Positions 1-11,480 of a stretch of DNA of 64,000 nt are shown here, piece after piece. The notes below the pieces were generated by a model. That model had not been told where the DNA came from, did no database searches, and saw only the letters and a list, made by a program, of their open reading frames with translations. The translations under genes and the position numbers were made by a program. Source of the DNA: Isoetes taiwanensis (taxonomy: Eukaryota > Streptophyta > Lycopodiopsida > Isoetales > Isoetaceae); assembly GCA_021234155.1 (NCBI GenBank), contig JAJEKV010000019.1, forward strand, positions 372,001 through 436,000. The letters are read 5' to 3'. Within the stretch, counting starts at the first letter, position 1, and each line of letters opens with the position of its first letter.

Positions 1-790
1 GTTCCAATACAGTTTGGGAAACACCTGTACCTTTCAAATCCTGACTTTATTCCCTCTAAATTCTCTGGCCATCCCACTAAACTTCCCATCGTGAGAATCA
101 CGGCTTCTACAAACTTCAAACAATACTTTGAACTGTTGATCTCCCAACACCAAATTGTGTACTCACCTGCAACAAAGATGAACCTATTCCATACCTATTC
201 AATGCTATTGCTACTTGTTTTGCAGGGGAAGTCCACCTGTTAGGAATGTTTCTCAATCCTTGTGGTGGATTTGTTTGCATGAAATGGGCTACGCAGTCAC
301 ATAATGCACAGACGCAAGCTGCATCCATTCGAAATAATTATGGGTATTGATTTACATCTCTTAAGTCCACCTCATGTATCCAATGATGCCAAAAACGCAA
401 AGATCTAGGACGAATATACCAACTAGATGAATTACAATCAAGCCTTTGAACAATCTCTGATATCAATAGGATGCTTGCACTCCCTGAAAACAAAGGCAAC
501 ATGCGTGCACACTGGAGAAGAGACCTAACTCTCCTCAATCTTTCTAACCTTCTATAAAATCTAGTGAACAGTGCGTGTCTTCTTCATCTAATGTGTGCAA
601 GAATCTCATCTGCAATCAAATTGTTCATCCTCCATCTCTGATATCGGTGAACGATGAAGTAACCGGTTGCAAAAACCCCTTCAAAACCCTGTCCACCATT
701 GACAAAAAATAGAACACATGTGAATATCTCACCCTCGTGAACCTCGTGTTGGTCTCTGTGATGACGTGGCAAAGTTAGATAATGGTTCAT
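1..790 (-). pseudogene. PIF/Harbinger-like transposase, N-terminal fragment
   Basis: Read on the minus strand from about 790 to 1, the sequence encodes pieces of a HARBI1-like protein. One piece reads IRPRSLRFWHHWIHEVDL, like the PRS..W entry segment of the family. The next contains PAKQVAIALNRYGIGSSLLQ followed by QFGVGRSTVQSIV, the helix-turn-helix that normally precedes the DDE nuclease. The frame changes at about 330 and 540 and stops interrupt it, so this is not an intact gene. The nuclease domain would lie to the left of base 1 and cannot be judged. In active Harbinger elements this protein cuts the terminal repeats together with a Myb-like partner; no partner or terminal repeat is visible here. 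The family call rests on motif wording and order. Confidence 0.6.
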
Positions 791-885
791 GTGAACCCAG
801 CCTAACCGTAAAAGTATTTACCAAAATGAGTTTTCGAAAGCGCTCACACTATCTCCTCCCAATTTGGGTTAAATTTCTTATTCAT

Positions 886-955
886 GTGGAAACCCTTCCG
901 GTTTTTCCACAAACCCGGAAGGGTTTCCAGATTTGAACCCCGGAAGGTTTCCATT
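886..955. repeat. AAACCC/GGGTTT hairpin repeat, small cluster
   Basis: Three imperfect copies of GGAAACCCTTCCGGGTTT lie here in mixed orientation. Each copy can fold on itself because AAACCC and GGGTTT are complementary arms around a TTCC (or GGAA) loop. The main cluster of the same unit is at 2332-2590. Confidence 0.75.
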
Positions 956-1035
956 GGAAAATAAAATCAAAGAGGATTTTTGGGTCGACGATATCCACCA
1001 TTCATAAATATAGCTCATTCAATGCAAGAATTGGA

Positions 1036-2275
1036 CTAACAATTTTTTGGAAGCAAAAGTTCTGCTTTTAGTTTGCATGTGGGTTTTTCTAGCGATTGAT
1101 AACTGGTTTTTTCAAAGGCGATTGATAATCCGGAATGTTTGTTTATGGGTTTTTCGGGCGCATTAATTTCTTCAATCTTTTTTTCTTTGTTTTCATTGGA
1201 ATAGCTTAGTTCTATCTTATCCATGTCAAATAGGATTAATCTTTGTTTTGTAGGGCAATCTGATGGTCTTACGAAGCTCAATCTGAAGAGCTCTGAAGAT
1301 TAAAAATTTGCCACGGATTTGAAGGCGCCAAGTAGGCGATTTTTTTGAAGTGCGTAATGAAAATGGGTATGGTATGGAATCTTTGCTTTTTTCTAAAAGG
1401 GCCTTGTTGGGTCGGGTTCCTTTTGTTTTTGCTTCGGCCTATTCGTCGCCATATCCATCCGACTCTTGTCCGAATGAGAAAAAGCTAGTCCAAGGATGCA
1501 TTTGGCTCTCTTCCTTTTAGCCGTGAAGCGTCTAGCTTGCTTGCTTACTTAATTTTTCCCTCTGTTACGTTGCTATGACATTATCGGCAGGTAAGTAAAT
1601 CCAACAACTAGAATTCTTCGTTTCGTAGCTGCTAACAATAATAATTAGAGCAGATGACGAAATAGAAGAAACGGGAAGTATCTAGCCGAAAATTCAATGA
1701 GCCGGAAGGAATAGATTACGAGATGAAGGCTTTTGTATGGCGGCTATGAAAGATAGTCTTCTCTTGATTAGATTTGCGAAATTTAGTTGTCTTGCTCTAT
1801 TGTTTCGTGAATAGAAAGTGAATTGCGGATATAATATAGATGCGTAATAAATCGTAAATTTTTGCTTTATGCTAGAAAAATTCTCAATCTATGACGATTT
1901 TGATTCGAGGCGCATTTTTGATAGAAAACGGTGATGCGTGCCGGGCCGCCAGATACGACAAAATTAGGGGCGCTCGAACAAGCTTTGCCATGCAAAATCC
2001 AAGCATAATACAAAAAACAGAGCATCCGCAATACCATTTTGGGATCTATAGAAACAAGTTAGAAAGCAACCGATTCTTTACCGTGATCGAAACTTAAAAC
2101 AAAAAATAAACTCAGTGAAAGCACAAAAACGCTCTTAACTCCAACTGCTGCAGAAAAATTTCCGCGAAAGATGAAAAGAAGAGGATTCGGGTTGAAAAAG
2201 TGAAAGATGAAAAAGCTTCGGAAGATGAAAAAGCTTCAAAAAACGTGCCGCCTTAATGTCGGGCGTCCGTGTGGA
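1036..2275. other. No recognisable gene
   Basis: About 1.2 kb without convincing coding sequence. Its base composition is more even than its surroundings and parts look organelle-like, but no organellar gene could be recognised. At 2204-2240 a 17-bp phrase, GAAGATGAAAAAGCTTC, occurs twice in tandem. Confidence 0.4.
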
Positions 2276-2279
2276 AAGG

Positions 2280-2300
2280 CGTGAGCCATAAAGGCTCACG
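2280..2300. repeat. Short perfect hairpin
   Basis: CGTGAGCC and GGCTCACG form perfect 8-bp arms around the 5-base loop ATAAA. No T-run follows and no function is implied. It lies 30 bp before the large hairpin-repeat cluster. Confidence 0.6.
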
Positions 2301-2331
2301 TGTATAAATATTTTGAAAAAAAATAATTTTG

Positions 2332-2590
2332 TGGAAACCCTTCCGGGTTTTAATGGAAACCCTTCCGGCTTTCCAATATGGAAACCCTTCCGGCTTTCCA
2401 TGGAAACCCTTCCGGGTTTTAGTGGAAACCCTTCCGAGTTTTCAAATTCTGGAAAACCGGAAGGGTTTCCCGGTTTCCATGGAAACCCTTCTGGGTTTTA
2501 TTGAAAACCGGAAGGGTTTCATTAAAACCCGGAAGGGTTTCCATGAAAAGCCGGAAGGGTTTCCATTAAAACCCGGAAGGGTTTCCGTGG
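2332..2590. repeat. AAACCC/GGGTTT hairpin minisatellite with an orientation switch
   Basis: About ten copies of an 18-25-bp unit around GGAAACCCTTCCGGGTTT. Copies from 2332 to about 2445 run in one orientation. After about 2450 most are reversed (AACCCGGAAGGGTTTCC). Every unit is internally palindromic, and the two halves of the cluster are also complementary, so the whole stretch could fold into a large cruciform. It ends about 145 bp before the likely start of the protease gene. Confidence 0.8.
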
Positions 2591-2735
2591 GAGGCCAACC
2601 CAAATCGGGCGTACTTAGAACCATCGTTTCGAAAAGGGCTTAAACCCCTAAACCTAAAAACCCTTACATTTTGCACAACGAGCTGCCGATTCCAGTCTTG
2701 ATCACCCGAAGGTAATGCGGTCGCGTTAAGGAAGC

Positions 2736-5700
2736 ATGTCTTCCTTGAATATGTGGCGGAACAGACTAGCCAAAGCTTCAATAAAATCAGGCATTTTCAC
2801 CCCAGAGGCTACTAACTGGAAAACCTGTGCTCGTAATCTATCAACACGTAGAGCATGTTTTGATTATAATTCTTTGATTAAAGGTGATACATTTTCAATT
2901 GCTGTTTGCGAAGTTAAGCTATACAACCCTTCAAAAGTATGTAGGGGCAGTATTTCAGTCTGGTTGCGAAACATTCGATCAAGACATGGGATCGGTAGCA
3001 GGTCTTGCCGACCAATGTAGCTCATTTTCTACAAGCAGTCACAAGGCTATGTCATCTCTTTACGAGGAAGATGCAACTGCTATTGTATCAGATGTCTGCA
3101 TGGATGAGGATGATGAAAGTGATTTCTCATGTCAACCAAAAGTGCCATATGGAGTGATTAATTTGGCATTAGATGCAGTGGTCAAAGTTTTCACAGTTAA
3201 TAGTACTCCTAATTACTTTTTGCCTTGGCAAAACAAGCCTCAGCGAGAAGTCACAGGCTCAGGTAATGCATCGTAATTAGGCAGCTCAACTGTACTGGGA
3301 GTTGCTCTTTTAACATCAGTTCTTTGTTGACAATAGGATTTGTTGTACCTGGACAACGTATTTTGACCAACGCACACGTTGTGGCTGATCAGACATATGT
3401 GCTTCTCAGGAAGCATGGGGTACCAACAAAATTCCGTGCAAAAGTTGAGGCTGTAGGCCATGAGTGCGATCTAGCTCTTTTGAGTGTGGAAGATGAAAAG
3501 TTCTGGGATGGCATGCATATGCTGGAGCTTGGAGACATTCCCAACCTCCAGGAATCTGTTGCAGTTGTTGGATATCCTCAAGGTGTGACATAGTTCGTTT
3601 TCTACTTTTCAGGCAAAATGTACGTTTCTGAAGGTTTCTATTGGTACAGGTGGTGATAATATCTCTGTAACAAGAGGAGTGGTGTCTCGGGTGGAACCAG
3701 TGCAATATGTTCATGGTGCATCTCATCTTATGGCTATTCAGATAGACGCTGCTATAAACCCAGGGAACAGTGGGGGGCCTGCTCTTATGGAGGACAAAGT
3801 AGTTGGCGTTGTGTTCCAAAACCTTTCTGGTGCAGAAAATATTGGGTAAGTTGATATATTGTGCACATTTTTAGTTTCCATTATGGGCAGGTACAAAACA
3901 CTACCTGGTGAGATTGGAAAATTTTATGTTGAGTCAGTTGCTTTCACTTCATAGCCTTGTCTCTTGTGTACACATTGGCTTTGGAAATATTTTGGCCGTT
4001 GGTTGCTCAGTCCAACTGGCTGAAGTCTTTCTGCGAAACTTAGGATTGACTTAAGCTGTGCAACAAGCAAGGCCTCAAAATGTCATTAGAAGCACAAAAA
4101 CTTTGTTTCAAAAGCCTCCTGGGGCAATTATCGCATCCATTTGAGATCTCCTAACGGATGTCCAATCGATATTATCTACATGTCTTGTGCTTGTGGTCAA
4201 TATCCTAGTGCTTGTTAGTTTTGTATATTGATTTTCAGAGTCAGAAACTCTTATCAATCATATGTGTTTGGCCTGGTAGAATACTCATTTCTAATCAGCT
4301 TGCTGCAATGGATCTTTTCAGTTACATTATACCAGTTCCAGTCATTAGTCATTTCCTAGCAGACGTGGAAGACAATGGACAATACATCGGTTTTTGCGCT
4401 CTAGGATTAACTTGCCAGGCTACTGAGAATTCTCAATTGAGAGAGCATTTCAAGCTTCCCAAGGATACAACAGGAGTGCTTGTGAATAAAGTTCATCCCC
4501 TGACAGACACAAGTCGCTATATTCAAAAGGATGACATGTTACTATCATTTGATGGCATACCTATTGCAAACGATGGTTCAGGTACACATTTGTCCATTTT
4601 AAGTATGCTACTGTTAAACTATGCGTTCCAATTAAGCTAGCCATTAAATTGAAAGGAAAACTTCATCATTTAATTTACTAAAGTAGAAATTGCCCGTTGT
4701 GGGACAGTGTTTTAAATCATTTGACTGACCTGAAACACTGCAGTACATTTTCGTAACAGGGAGAGAATTTCTTTCCATCACTTTGTGTCTATGAAGAAGG
4801 CTGGTGAGACTGCACTTGTTCAAGTATTGCGGTGTGGTCAAGAGTTGGAGTTCCACGTGAAACTAGGACCTGTATGATCTCTGTACTTATTCCTTTCATT
4901 GGAGACCTCTAATGCCTGCAAAAAATATGAGAAATTGTGTCACTTCTGTCTTATGATAAGCTCAGTCTCATTGTTTAGCTTTGACAAGTTACAGAATAAA
5001 ACTGATAATTAGTCTGCTAATTGAAATTTAGGGGCTGTTATTGGTCTTTGTCGTTGTTGTATGAATTCAGTACAATTATTTGGCCTTGAGAAGTTACACA
5101 CAATTAATGTGTAATGGAACATGGGGCAGTATGAGCTGTATATGCTTATTGTTTTTCAATTCTGGGACTTGCAATATTTGCTAAAATTATGATAGATTTA
5201 TCACTTCTGTATGATAAGTTTAGTTGATCTCAACAAGTTACATGATAAATTCGATAATTACTGTGCAGTTCTATCCTATTTTTTTGCATTTGGGAAAACA
5301 ATAATTTAAGTGGAGTGCGGATTTTGTATGTTGAGTCATACTTTTATGATGTGCTCATAGAAGTTAAATAATTATACTTTTTAACTGTTCTTCCAGCTAC
5401 GACTACTTGTGCCAATTCATCAGTTCGATAAGCTTCCAAGTTATTATATTTTTGCGGGATTGGTCTTTGTTCCCCTGACTCTTCCGTATCTTCATGAGTA
5501 TGGTGATGATTGGTTTAACATTGCACCAAGGAAGTTATGTGACAGAGCATTTTCTGAGACACCAAAAAAGCCTGGGGAACAGCTCGTAATTCTGTCTCAA
5601 GTAAGTATCTAAAGCCATGTAATTCGTTTTGTTAGAACTTTCTGAAACCTTGGCACATTGCAGGTCCTTGTCGATGATATAAATTCTGGATATGAGAGAC

Positions 5701-6077
5701 TAGCAGAACTTCAGGTTTATCTCATAATTCTCTCTGGTTTTACATAAATATATTGGAAATTTCCAGTGACTGAAATAGTGAATTTGCAGGTAAAGAGCAT
5801 AAATGGCATTGAAATCCTCAACCTCCATCAGTTGAAAGAGGTTGTAGAAGGATGTAAAGAGGAAGACATTCGTTTTGACCTTGATGATAATCGCGTAGTG
5901 GTTCTTAACTACGAAGCTGCTAAAGAAGCATCCCGTCACATTCTGGAAAGGCATAGGATTGCCTTTCCAATGTCTCAGGATTTGACTCTGGACCCTCCAG
6001 AAAATGAGCTGGCACCGTGGGAGATTCCAGATGTTGTGAATGACAAAACCAAATCTATGGCATCCATGGCATTGTAA
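2736..6077 (+). CDS. DEG/HtrA-family serine protease with PDZ domains, DEG10-like
   Basis: ATP-independent serine endopeptidase of the plant DEG2/DEG9/DEG10 group, closest by wording to DEG10, a mitochondrial member in Arabidopsis. Coding exons read from splice signals and family fit are: first exon ending at 3262, then 3337-3582, 3650-3845, 4322-4581, 4744-4871, 5397-5600, 5664-5714 and 5790-6077 (stop TAA). All introns are GT-AG and all junction phases agree. The catalytic triad is intact: His in TNAHVV (exon 2), Asp in ECDLALL, and Ser in NPGNSGGPA (exon 3). PDZ material follows, with the family phrase LPSYYIFAG at the start of exon 6. The N-terminus is uncertain. The ATG at 2736 opens an Arg/Ser/Ala-rich, acid-poor leader that looks like a mitochondrial presequence, but it is in another frame from the conserved part of exon 1. 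An intron from 2848 to 2950 would join them in frame and give about 598 residues, near family length. No promoter was recognised. Confidence 0.9.
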
Positions 6078-6620
6078 TGATATGCTTTTAGTGTTTGAAA
6101 ATGCCGAAGGCCCAAAAGGATAGAAAGGACATAAAAAGGATTTGGAAATATAATCCGTCCAAACATGAGGTCCATTGGCGCTTGAAGCCGGAGGAGAAGC
6201 AGCTATTAATGTAGACCCTGTCACCGAATGCAACAACCTTTGTAATGTCTTTAGAACAGCAGGAAATGAGTGACATCTTCAGGACTACAGGTTTATGGTG
6301 CAGAATGGCTAATTTCTATGTTCCATTGATATTCTTCAAACATAACTATTGATTGGACTGATGTGATTCTTTAAAAGGTGCTCTTAAACTCTGATTTGGA
6401 AAAGCTGCTGTTTTATATTTGGACTTAAAAGCATTTTCCAAATTGGATCTCTATGATATACACATGGTGAAGATACATCTCGTGGATTCATTCCTATTTT
6501 TCTTTAATACAAGCAGCGTAATTAAAGCTCATCCAGTTCTGTTACATTTATGATATAAGAATATGCTTCAATATAATATAAACAGAATCTCAGCCACTAT
6601 TTCAATAGTCCCCCAGTCCG
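6078..6620. other. 3' flank of the protease gene
   Basis: AT-rich DNA after the stop codon at 6075-6077, presumably 3' UTR and spacer. No clear AATAAA signal was identified and no other gene is seen. Confidence 0.4.
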
Positions 6621-6624
6621 ATTA

Positions 6625-6735
6625 TAATGAAGGAGCCACACCAAGAATGCTATGATGCAACCTGAAATTGATGCAACCTTCCTTGCAAAGTGGATTGGTT
6701 AGCATATCAGCATACGGTTGGCAAATTATCTCTTA
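6625..6735 (-). mobile_element. Copia polyprotein C-terminal remnant
   Basis: The minus strand reads YADMLTNPLCKEG followed by an ILGV-like segment. This is the end of the RNase H region of Ty1/copia polyproteins (usual form ADxLTKPL). Only about 35 codons survive. A second copy of the same tail (ADMLTKP) is at about 8,810. Confidence 0.65.
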
Positions 6736-6928
6736 CTATGATTTTGTTAATGGTTTAGCGGAAAATAGGGGTTAGGGTTTTGTTAGAATTTTTTTGACCT
6801 TGGGTAATTTTACAGGCTCGTGGCGGCCGCCGTCTGAGCATGGTGGGCGGTTGATCCTCGCCCCCATGTGCTGGGGGAGATGAGGCGATGAGGCGATGCA
6901 GATGAGGTTGGGAGATGTGCCACATGAG

Positions 6929-7007
6929 GCGATGCATACAATCCCTGATTCGTAGCCCTTCAAAGATGTGCGCGATGCATAGAATCCCTGATTCGTAGCC
7001 CTTCAAA
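6929..7007. repeat. Tandem duplication, 43-bp unit, two copies
   Basis: The phrase GCGATGCATA followed by AATCCCTGATTCGTAGCCCT occurs twice in tandem, starting at 6929 and 6972, with one substitution in the compared part. It lies in a GC-richer patch (6820-6970). Confidence 0.8.
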
Positions 7008-7104
7008 GTAACACAGATGAGGCTGTTTTTTCGGTTTTGTTGAGATCTGCTTGGTGATGCTTGGAGACCTGCTTCTGCATCGCTTGGGCGGCGTAAAATA
7101 GCAG

Positions 7105-7230
7105 GCTTTGGAATTGTGGCTACTCGGTTTCTAGCTATGGCTACTCCAGCTATGGCTACTCGGTTCTAGCTATGGCTACCCTAGCTATATATGACTACTT
7201 GGTTTCCAACTATGGCTATGGTTTCCAGGG
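7105..7230. repeat. Minisatellite around AGCTATGGCTAC
   Basis: About six imperfect copies of a 15-20-bp unit containing GCTATGGCTACT, with spacers such as CGGTTTCT. No coding signal. Confidence 0.7.
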
Positions 7231-7399
7231 ATTGTTGCTGGCGATGGGGCTCAGGATAGACATGACTCTACAAGACCCGGAGCTCAAACAAGATTAGTAT
7301 GTAGGACTCTTGTTCGGGTGGAGATAAGCCAGGATTGCCTCCTGTGTTGCAGTTCTTCTTCGACAAATTTGGGAACCTAGTTTGCTAAGTTTCGTTGTT

Positions 7400-8459
7400 C
7401 AAGCATGTACTTTTTTTTTTTTTTTAAGGCAAGGTGGTTTTCTATTAATATAGCAGATGTTACAACATTTGATCTTCCAAAATCAGATAGGAAGAATAAG
7501 CACAATGAAGCCCTGTTGGCCAGATAAATGATATGCTCAAACAACTTCCTTACATCAATAACTGATGAGAAAGTACAAGTAACAGAATAATAAACCTTTT
7601 TCCTTGAAAGCTTATGCCACCATTTTTGAAACGTAAGCAAAAGAATAATGTATTTGAAGTATATAATCCTCCAACCGCCCTCAAGCTTATTAGTACTTGA
7701 GTTTGACACGGGGCATATCAAAACCACGGTCTAAAGAGCTACAAGCATATCAAGATTTCTTGAGCCATGTAAAAGTTCCAAGCATAGCGATTTTGAAACA
7801 TTTTTCATCCCTAGCTCGCATAAACTGAGAGAACCGACAGACCAAAGAGCCCCATATCTCCCGAGTGTATCATGTACCTTAGCATCAATCTTTGCATTGT
7901 CGGGATTGTATTCTCGCATCCTTAATACTTACAAAAAAAAAGTGATTGCTCAAAGTGTCAATAAAAGAATAAATCACCTGTTTTTTGTACATACTCTGCC
8001 ATGTTGTTGATGCTTCCTGCTAGCAAGGAAAGAAGCAACGGACTTGGAAGGTTTTCTTCCCAAAAACAATGTATGATATTCCCTGCTGGAATTTGCATAT
8101 CCAAAGCCTTCTTCACATAATCTGGAGTTTCTATCCCCTTCGCTTTATAGGCCAGTATCCCAATCTATTGGGCTTACCCTTTCAGCGTGTCTGGAGTAGA
8201 CATAGTGGGCATACAACAAAGAAAGAAAATTTCTGTCTCATAGCTTGTATACTACCAAAGGAAGATGCCACGTTAGTGGATGGATTACCTGAAACCCAGA
8301 TTAAGGCCGCCAGAAAGGAGGATGGTTACACGCAGCCAACAGATCTGGTGACTGTTTGCCCCATATTCCGGTTGCTTGGAGCAGCAAGAAGGGGAGGCGG
8401 CCGCCTGCCCTAGCCGCTTCCACCTAACCGCCCTAACATCCTCCAAGCATGTACTTTTT
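7400..8459 (-). mobile_element. Non-LTR retroposon insertion with poly(A) tail and 16-bp target duplication
   Basis: The same 16 bases, CAAGCATGTACTTTTT, stand at 7400-7415 and 8444-8459. Immediately inside the left copy is a run of T (to 7425), the complement of a poly(A) tail. A minus-strand element of about 1,028 bp therefore inserted by target-primed reverse transcription. Its minus strand contains broken coding-like pieces (for example at 7,731-7,919 and 7,960-8,120) that I cannot assign. Its 5' end (about 8,360-8,440) is GC-rich. It could be a 5'-truncated LINE or a retrocopied transcript. Confidence 0.75.
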
Positions 8460-8689
8460 GCTGAAATTGCAGTGCTCTTTATGCTGAAATTGCTGAAATT
8501 GCAGTACTCTAAGTTCTTATATGTTCTTCAGTCTCCTTTGTTCTTATCTCTCTTTTGTGAATGCAATGGTGTTCGTTCATTTTTTACGCATATAGATTGA
8601 AGTATACCATGTATGTATGTACGTATAGTCGTATGGGGTGCACAAACGTATACGTGGGCCTGATGTGAAAATTCCACAGCCCTTCGTTG

Positions 8690-9650
8690 GGCATATTCAT
8701 GGAATTATACTTGGATCCAATGACCCAAGAAAAACAATAAGGATAGTGCAATAAGGATAGTGCAATAAGCATATATGTACATGATGCAACCTTAACTTTT
8801 TCTTGCATGGTGGCTTGGTTAGCATATCAGCAGGTAAATCTTCTGTAGATATATACAGTTCTATAGATATGTACTCCATTTCTATTGATCTATCTACCAC
8901 CTTCTCTCTTGTAAAATGATGATAATAGAGATGGGTTTAGATCTTCGATGATCAAACGGATTCTGATTCAGAGCTATACTGCTCTTATTGTCATTGAACA
9001 GAATAATTGGCACTTTCGGAAAATACCCAAACTCTCCCAAAAACTGTCTCAGCCATACTATTCTCGCACCATGGGCGATGTAGCCGTGTACTTGGCTTCA
9101 CAAAAAGATAGTGCAGTCGAGGCCTGCTTGGAGCTTGTCCACGTGACTGCTGCTCCATCTAGCATGGCACAAAACCCTGTTGTTGACCTTATGATATCTT
9201 GGTCTCAAGCCCAATGCATCAATGAGTGACACTAGTTTGACCATGGAATCATTTGGATCTTGCAATCAAATGCTGTTATCCAAGATTTTGCATGAACCTG
9301 CTTGCTGTTCCCACGACTTGTGCGATATCAGGCCTTGTGCTAACTATGATATGCATAAGGCAACCTGGTATTTCTATAAAAGCTGGTCTTCTGACCTTTT
9401 ACAATAAACATTCCATTCTGTACGACATCTTCTAAGCATTATCCTTTGAAGAAATCTATGAATCCGATTATACCAACTTCTGGGGCTTTATTTCAAACTC
9501 TACAAAGCACACCTTCCCTTGATCTGCTCAAATCCCTCTGGTTGCCTCGTAAAAATTTTGTCATCTAAAAAACCATTCAAAAACGTTATTTTAACATCCA
9601 TTTGATGTATTTCCATTTCCCCTTGAGTTGTTTGAGATCAAGCCATCATC
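8690..9650 (-). mobile_element. Copia (Ty1) RT-RNase H remnant, downstream half
   Basis: On the minus strand from about 9,650 to 8,690, in several frames, the order is: EIHQMDVK with a FLNG-like segment and QPEGFEQ (RT palm entry), STRPDIAQVVGTASRFMQ (end of RT), GFCAMLDGAAVTWTSSKQ (RNase H), and ADMLTKP (polyprotein end). Frameshifts and stops are frequent. The upstream half of the same coding region is at 13,115-13,800, and the 9,651-13,114 insertion separates the two. LTRs were not found. Confidence 0.8.
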
Positions 9651-9986
9651 CAATTAAATTGGGATTATGTCATTCCAAAATTACGCCAATCTGTAGTAAT
9701 TTTCTAGTTTCCTAGGGGGCTTTTGTTTTTTTTTTTTATCTTTTTTTTGGACTTGATAAATCACATAGACATTGCAATTCCCATGTATTTTTTAGATGCG
9801 ACTTGAAATATGCAAAACAGAAGGGCAAGTTCTTTAAATTCATGACATCAAAATCTTGGAACATTAAGACGAAAATAATGTATAATCTGATAACATATTA
9901 CATTATTTTCCAGGTGAGAACAACCCCAAAATTATGGATACATGAAACGAATATCATTAAAAACAATCATATATTCCAATAAAATA

Positions 9987-10285
9987 TTAAGGGGCCAATC
10001 CATGTTTTTTCACATACATAGCAAGGTGTGGTTCCATGTCAGCTGTTTTGTTTGGTTTCGGATGTGATTCTAACACTTCACGTACTGTCATACCCATAGC
10101 CAGATTATTCATAATAGGTATAAACTGGACCAGAAAATTATCTGCCACAAAGTTTTTTGGATCATAAGATGGTGATTTAGGGCCCGAGTTTGATTGTAGA
10201 AGCATTCAAGAGCATCAGCATCCACTATGGTTATATCATCCTGATTGAAGATAGCCTTGCCTGTGGTATCTTTCGGATTATAGAA
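9987..10285 (-). pseudogene. Exon-like gene fragment inside the terminal-repeat element, function unknown
   Basis: On the minus strand a T-rich tract ending in TTGTTGTTGTGCAG looks like a splice acceptor just before 10,285. The next codons read FYNPKDTTGKAIFNQDDI. After one frame change near 10,205 a 72-residue frame ends at a stop at 9,987, with phrases such as DPKNFVADNFLVQ and TVREVLESHPKPNK. Amino-acid use looks protein-like rather than random. I do not recognise the family. The internal frame change suggests a captured, decaying last exon rather than a working gene. Confidence 0.35.
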
Positions 10286-10635
10286 CTGCACAACAACAAA
10301 TAATATATAACTTGATACAACAATAGAAATAAGAATGATGATTAAAAACAACAATCCCTAAAATAATTGCCACTGGAAGCCCTTTAACTTCCTTGAATAA
10401 TGCCTCGTATTTGTACATATGTCAATGGTATACATGGATTCAAAATAATTTTTTGTGAAGGGGTGTAGCTATATAAGAGTAAGAAATAAAATAAAATGGT
10501 CATTATGTTGCATATAAAAGCCAAATAAAAGTAACGAGAAGTTTTAAAGGTGTTTCACTAGGATTAAATAAATACCCCTTTTGAACCTACAAATGTAAAG
10601 GATTGCAAAAGAATTGGTATATAAAGCCACAACAA

Positions 10636-10925
10636 ACCACGCCAAGCGTGATTTAAAATCTAATGTTAATGCACCCATGAAAAAAAATTACTTATTATTG
10701 AGCAACATAAACAAAATATCCTCCATTTCAAGGATTCGAAACATACTAAAGCTAGATAAAGCGATGAAATAGGCTAAGAATGAGTGGCTAAAAGAGCACG
10801 TGGCCAATCAAATGCAAAGATTCACTAGTGTATAAATCACGCTTAGCGTGTTTTAGATTCCCTTTCTTTGACTTTGACTTTTTGGTGCAAATCAGGCTAG
10901 GTCCCTCATTGATTCTAAATCATGC
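10636..10925. repeat. Palindromic CACGCTAAGCGTG-type motifs
   Basis: Related phrases recur with opposite ends exchanged: CACGCCAAGCGTGATTT near 10,640, ATCACGCTTAGCGTGTTTTA near 10,836 and ATCATGCTTAATGTCTTTTA near 10,918. The core is a near-perfect inverted repeat. It may mark a small nested MITE, but no boundaries were resolved. Confidence 0.4.
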
Positions 10926-11129
10926 TTAATGTCTTTTAGATTATCCTTCACTAATTTTTTGAATGCAAATCAAGCTAGCACCCTCCTATGCAACCCAAGA
11001 TATTGGTTCAAAGAGAATACTAAAGATAGTCTATATCTTCTAAAGCTATTAAAAAGTGTTACCGTTTAAAAAATTGCTACCATTAGGCAGGGACGGATTT
11101 TGCTCAGCTCTGCGACTGGGGCCTTCACA

Positions 11130-11480
11130 ATGGAAGAAACTCTGGCGCACTCTGGCGCCTCACATCTGCACATCTACCTTCTGGCACCTCACATCTACCT
11201 TCTGGCGCACTTCTGGCGCCTCACATCTCCGGCATGAAGAGCATTTTTTGCCACAAACTTCTGTAACTTTTTTTCCTTCTGTTTTATTTCCCTTCCTTAG
11301 ATCCATTACAGGAAACTAAGCTCAAAATCCTTCCTTCCTTCCTTTGTTGCAGATCAAAATCCGTCCTTCCTTACTTCCTTACTTTGTTACTAAGCTCAAA
11401 ATCCTTCCTTCCTTACTTTGTTGCAGGTCGTTTGTTGCAGGTCGTTTCAGTCTTCTACCTTCTACCTTCTGCCTTCTCTT
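11130..11480. repeat. Short tandem repeats and pyrimidine-rich tract
   Basis: At 11,130-11,235 CTGGCGCCTCACATCT-like phrases repeat about four times. At 11,270-11,480 the strand is CCTTCC-rich, with repeated ACTTTGTTGCAGGTCGTTT and TCTACCT phrases. Such a tract just upstream of the ATG at 11,663 could be a 5' UTR of captured gene sequence. Confidence 0.55.

Noticed and set aside
1400-2100. Possible organellar (mitochondrial) DNA insertion
   Set aside because: The composition and some phrases look organelle-like, but no organellar gene or characteristic sequence could be named.
3406-3819. 137-codon minus-strand frame
   Set aside because: It is antisense to protease exons 2 and 3, which carry the catalytic triad.
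5700-6236. 178-codon minus-strand frame
   Set aside because: It overlaps the last exons of the protease gene in antisense, and the plus-strand exons match a known family.
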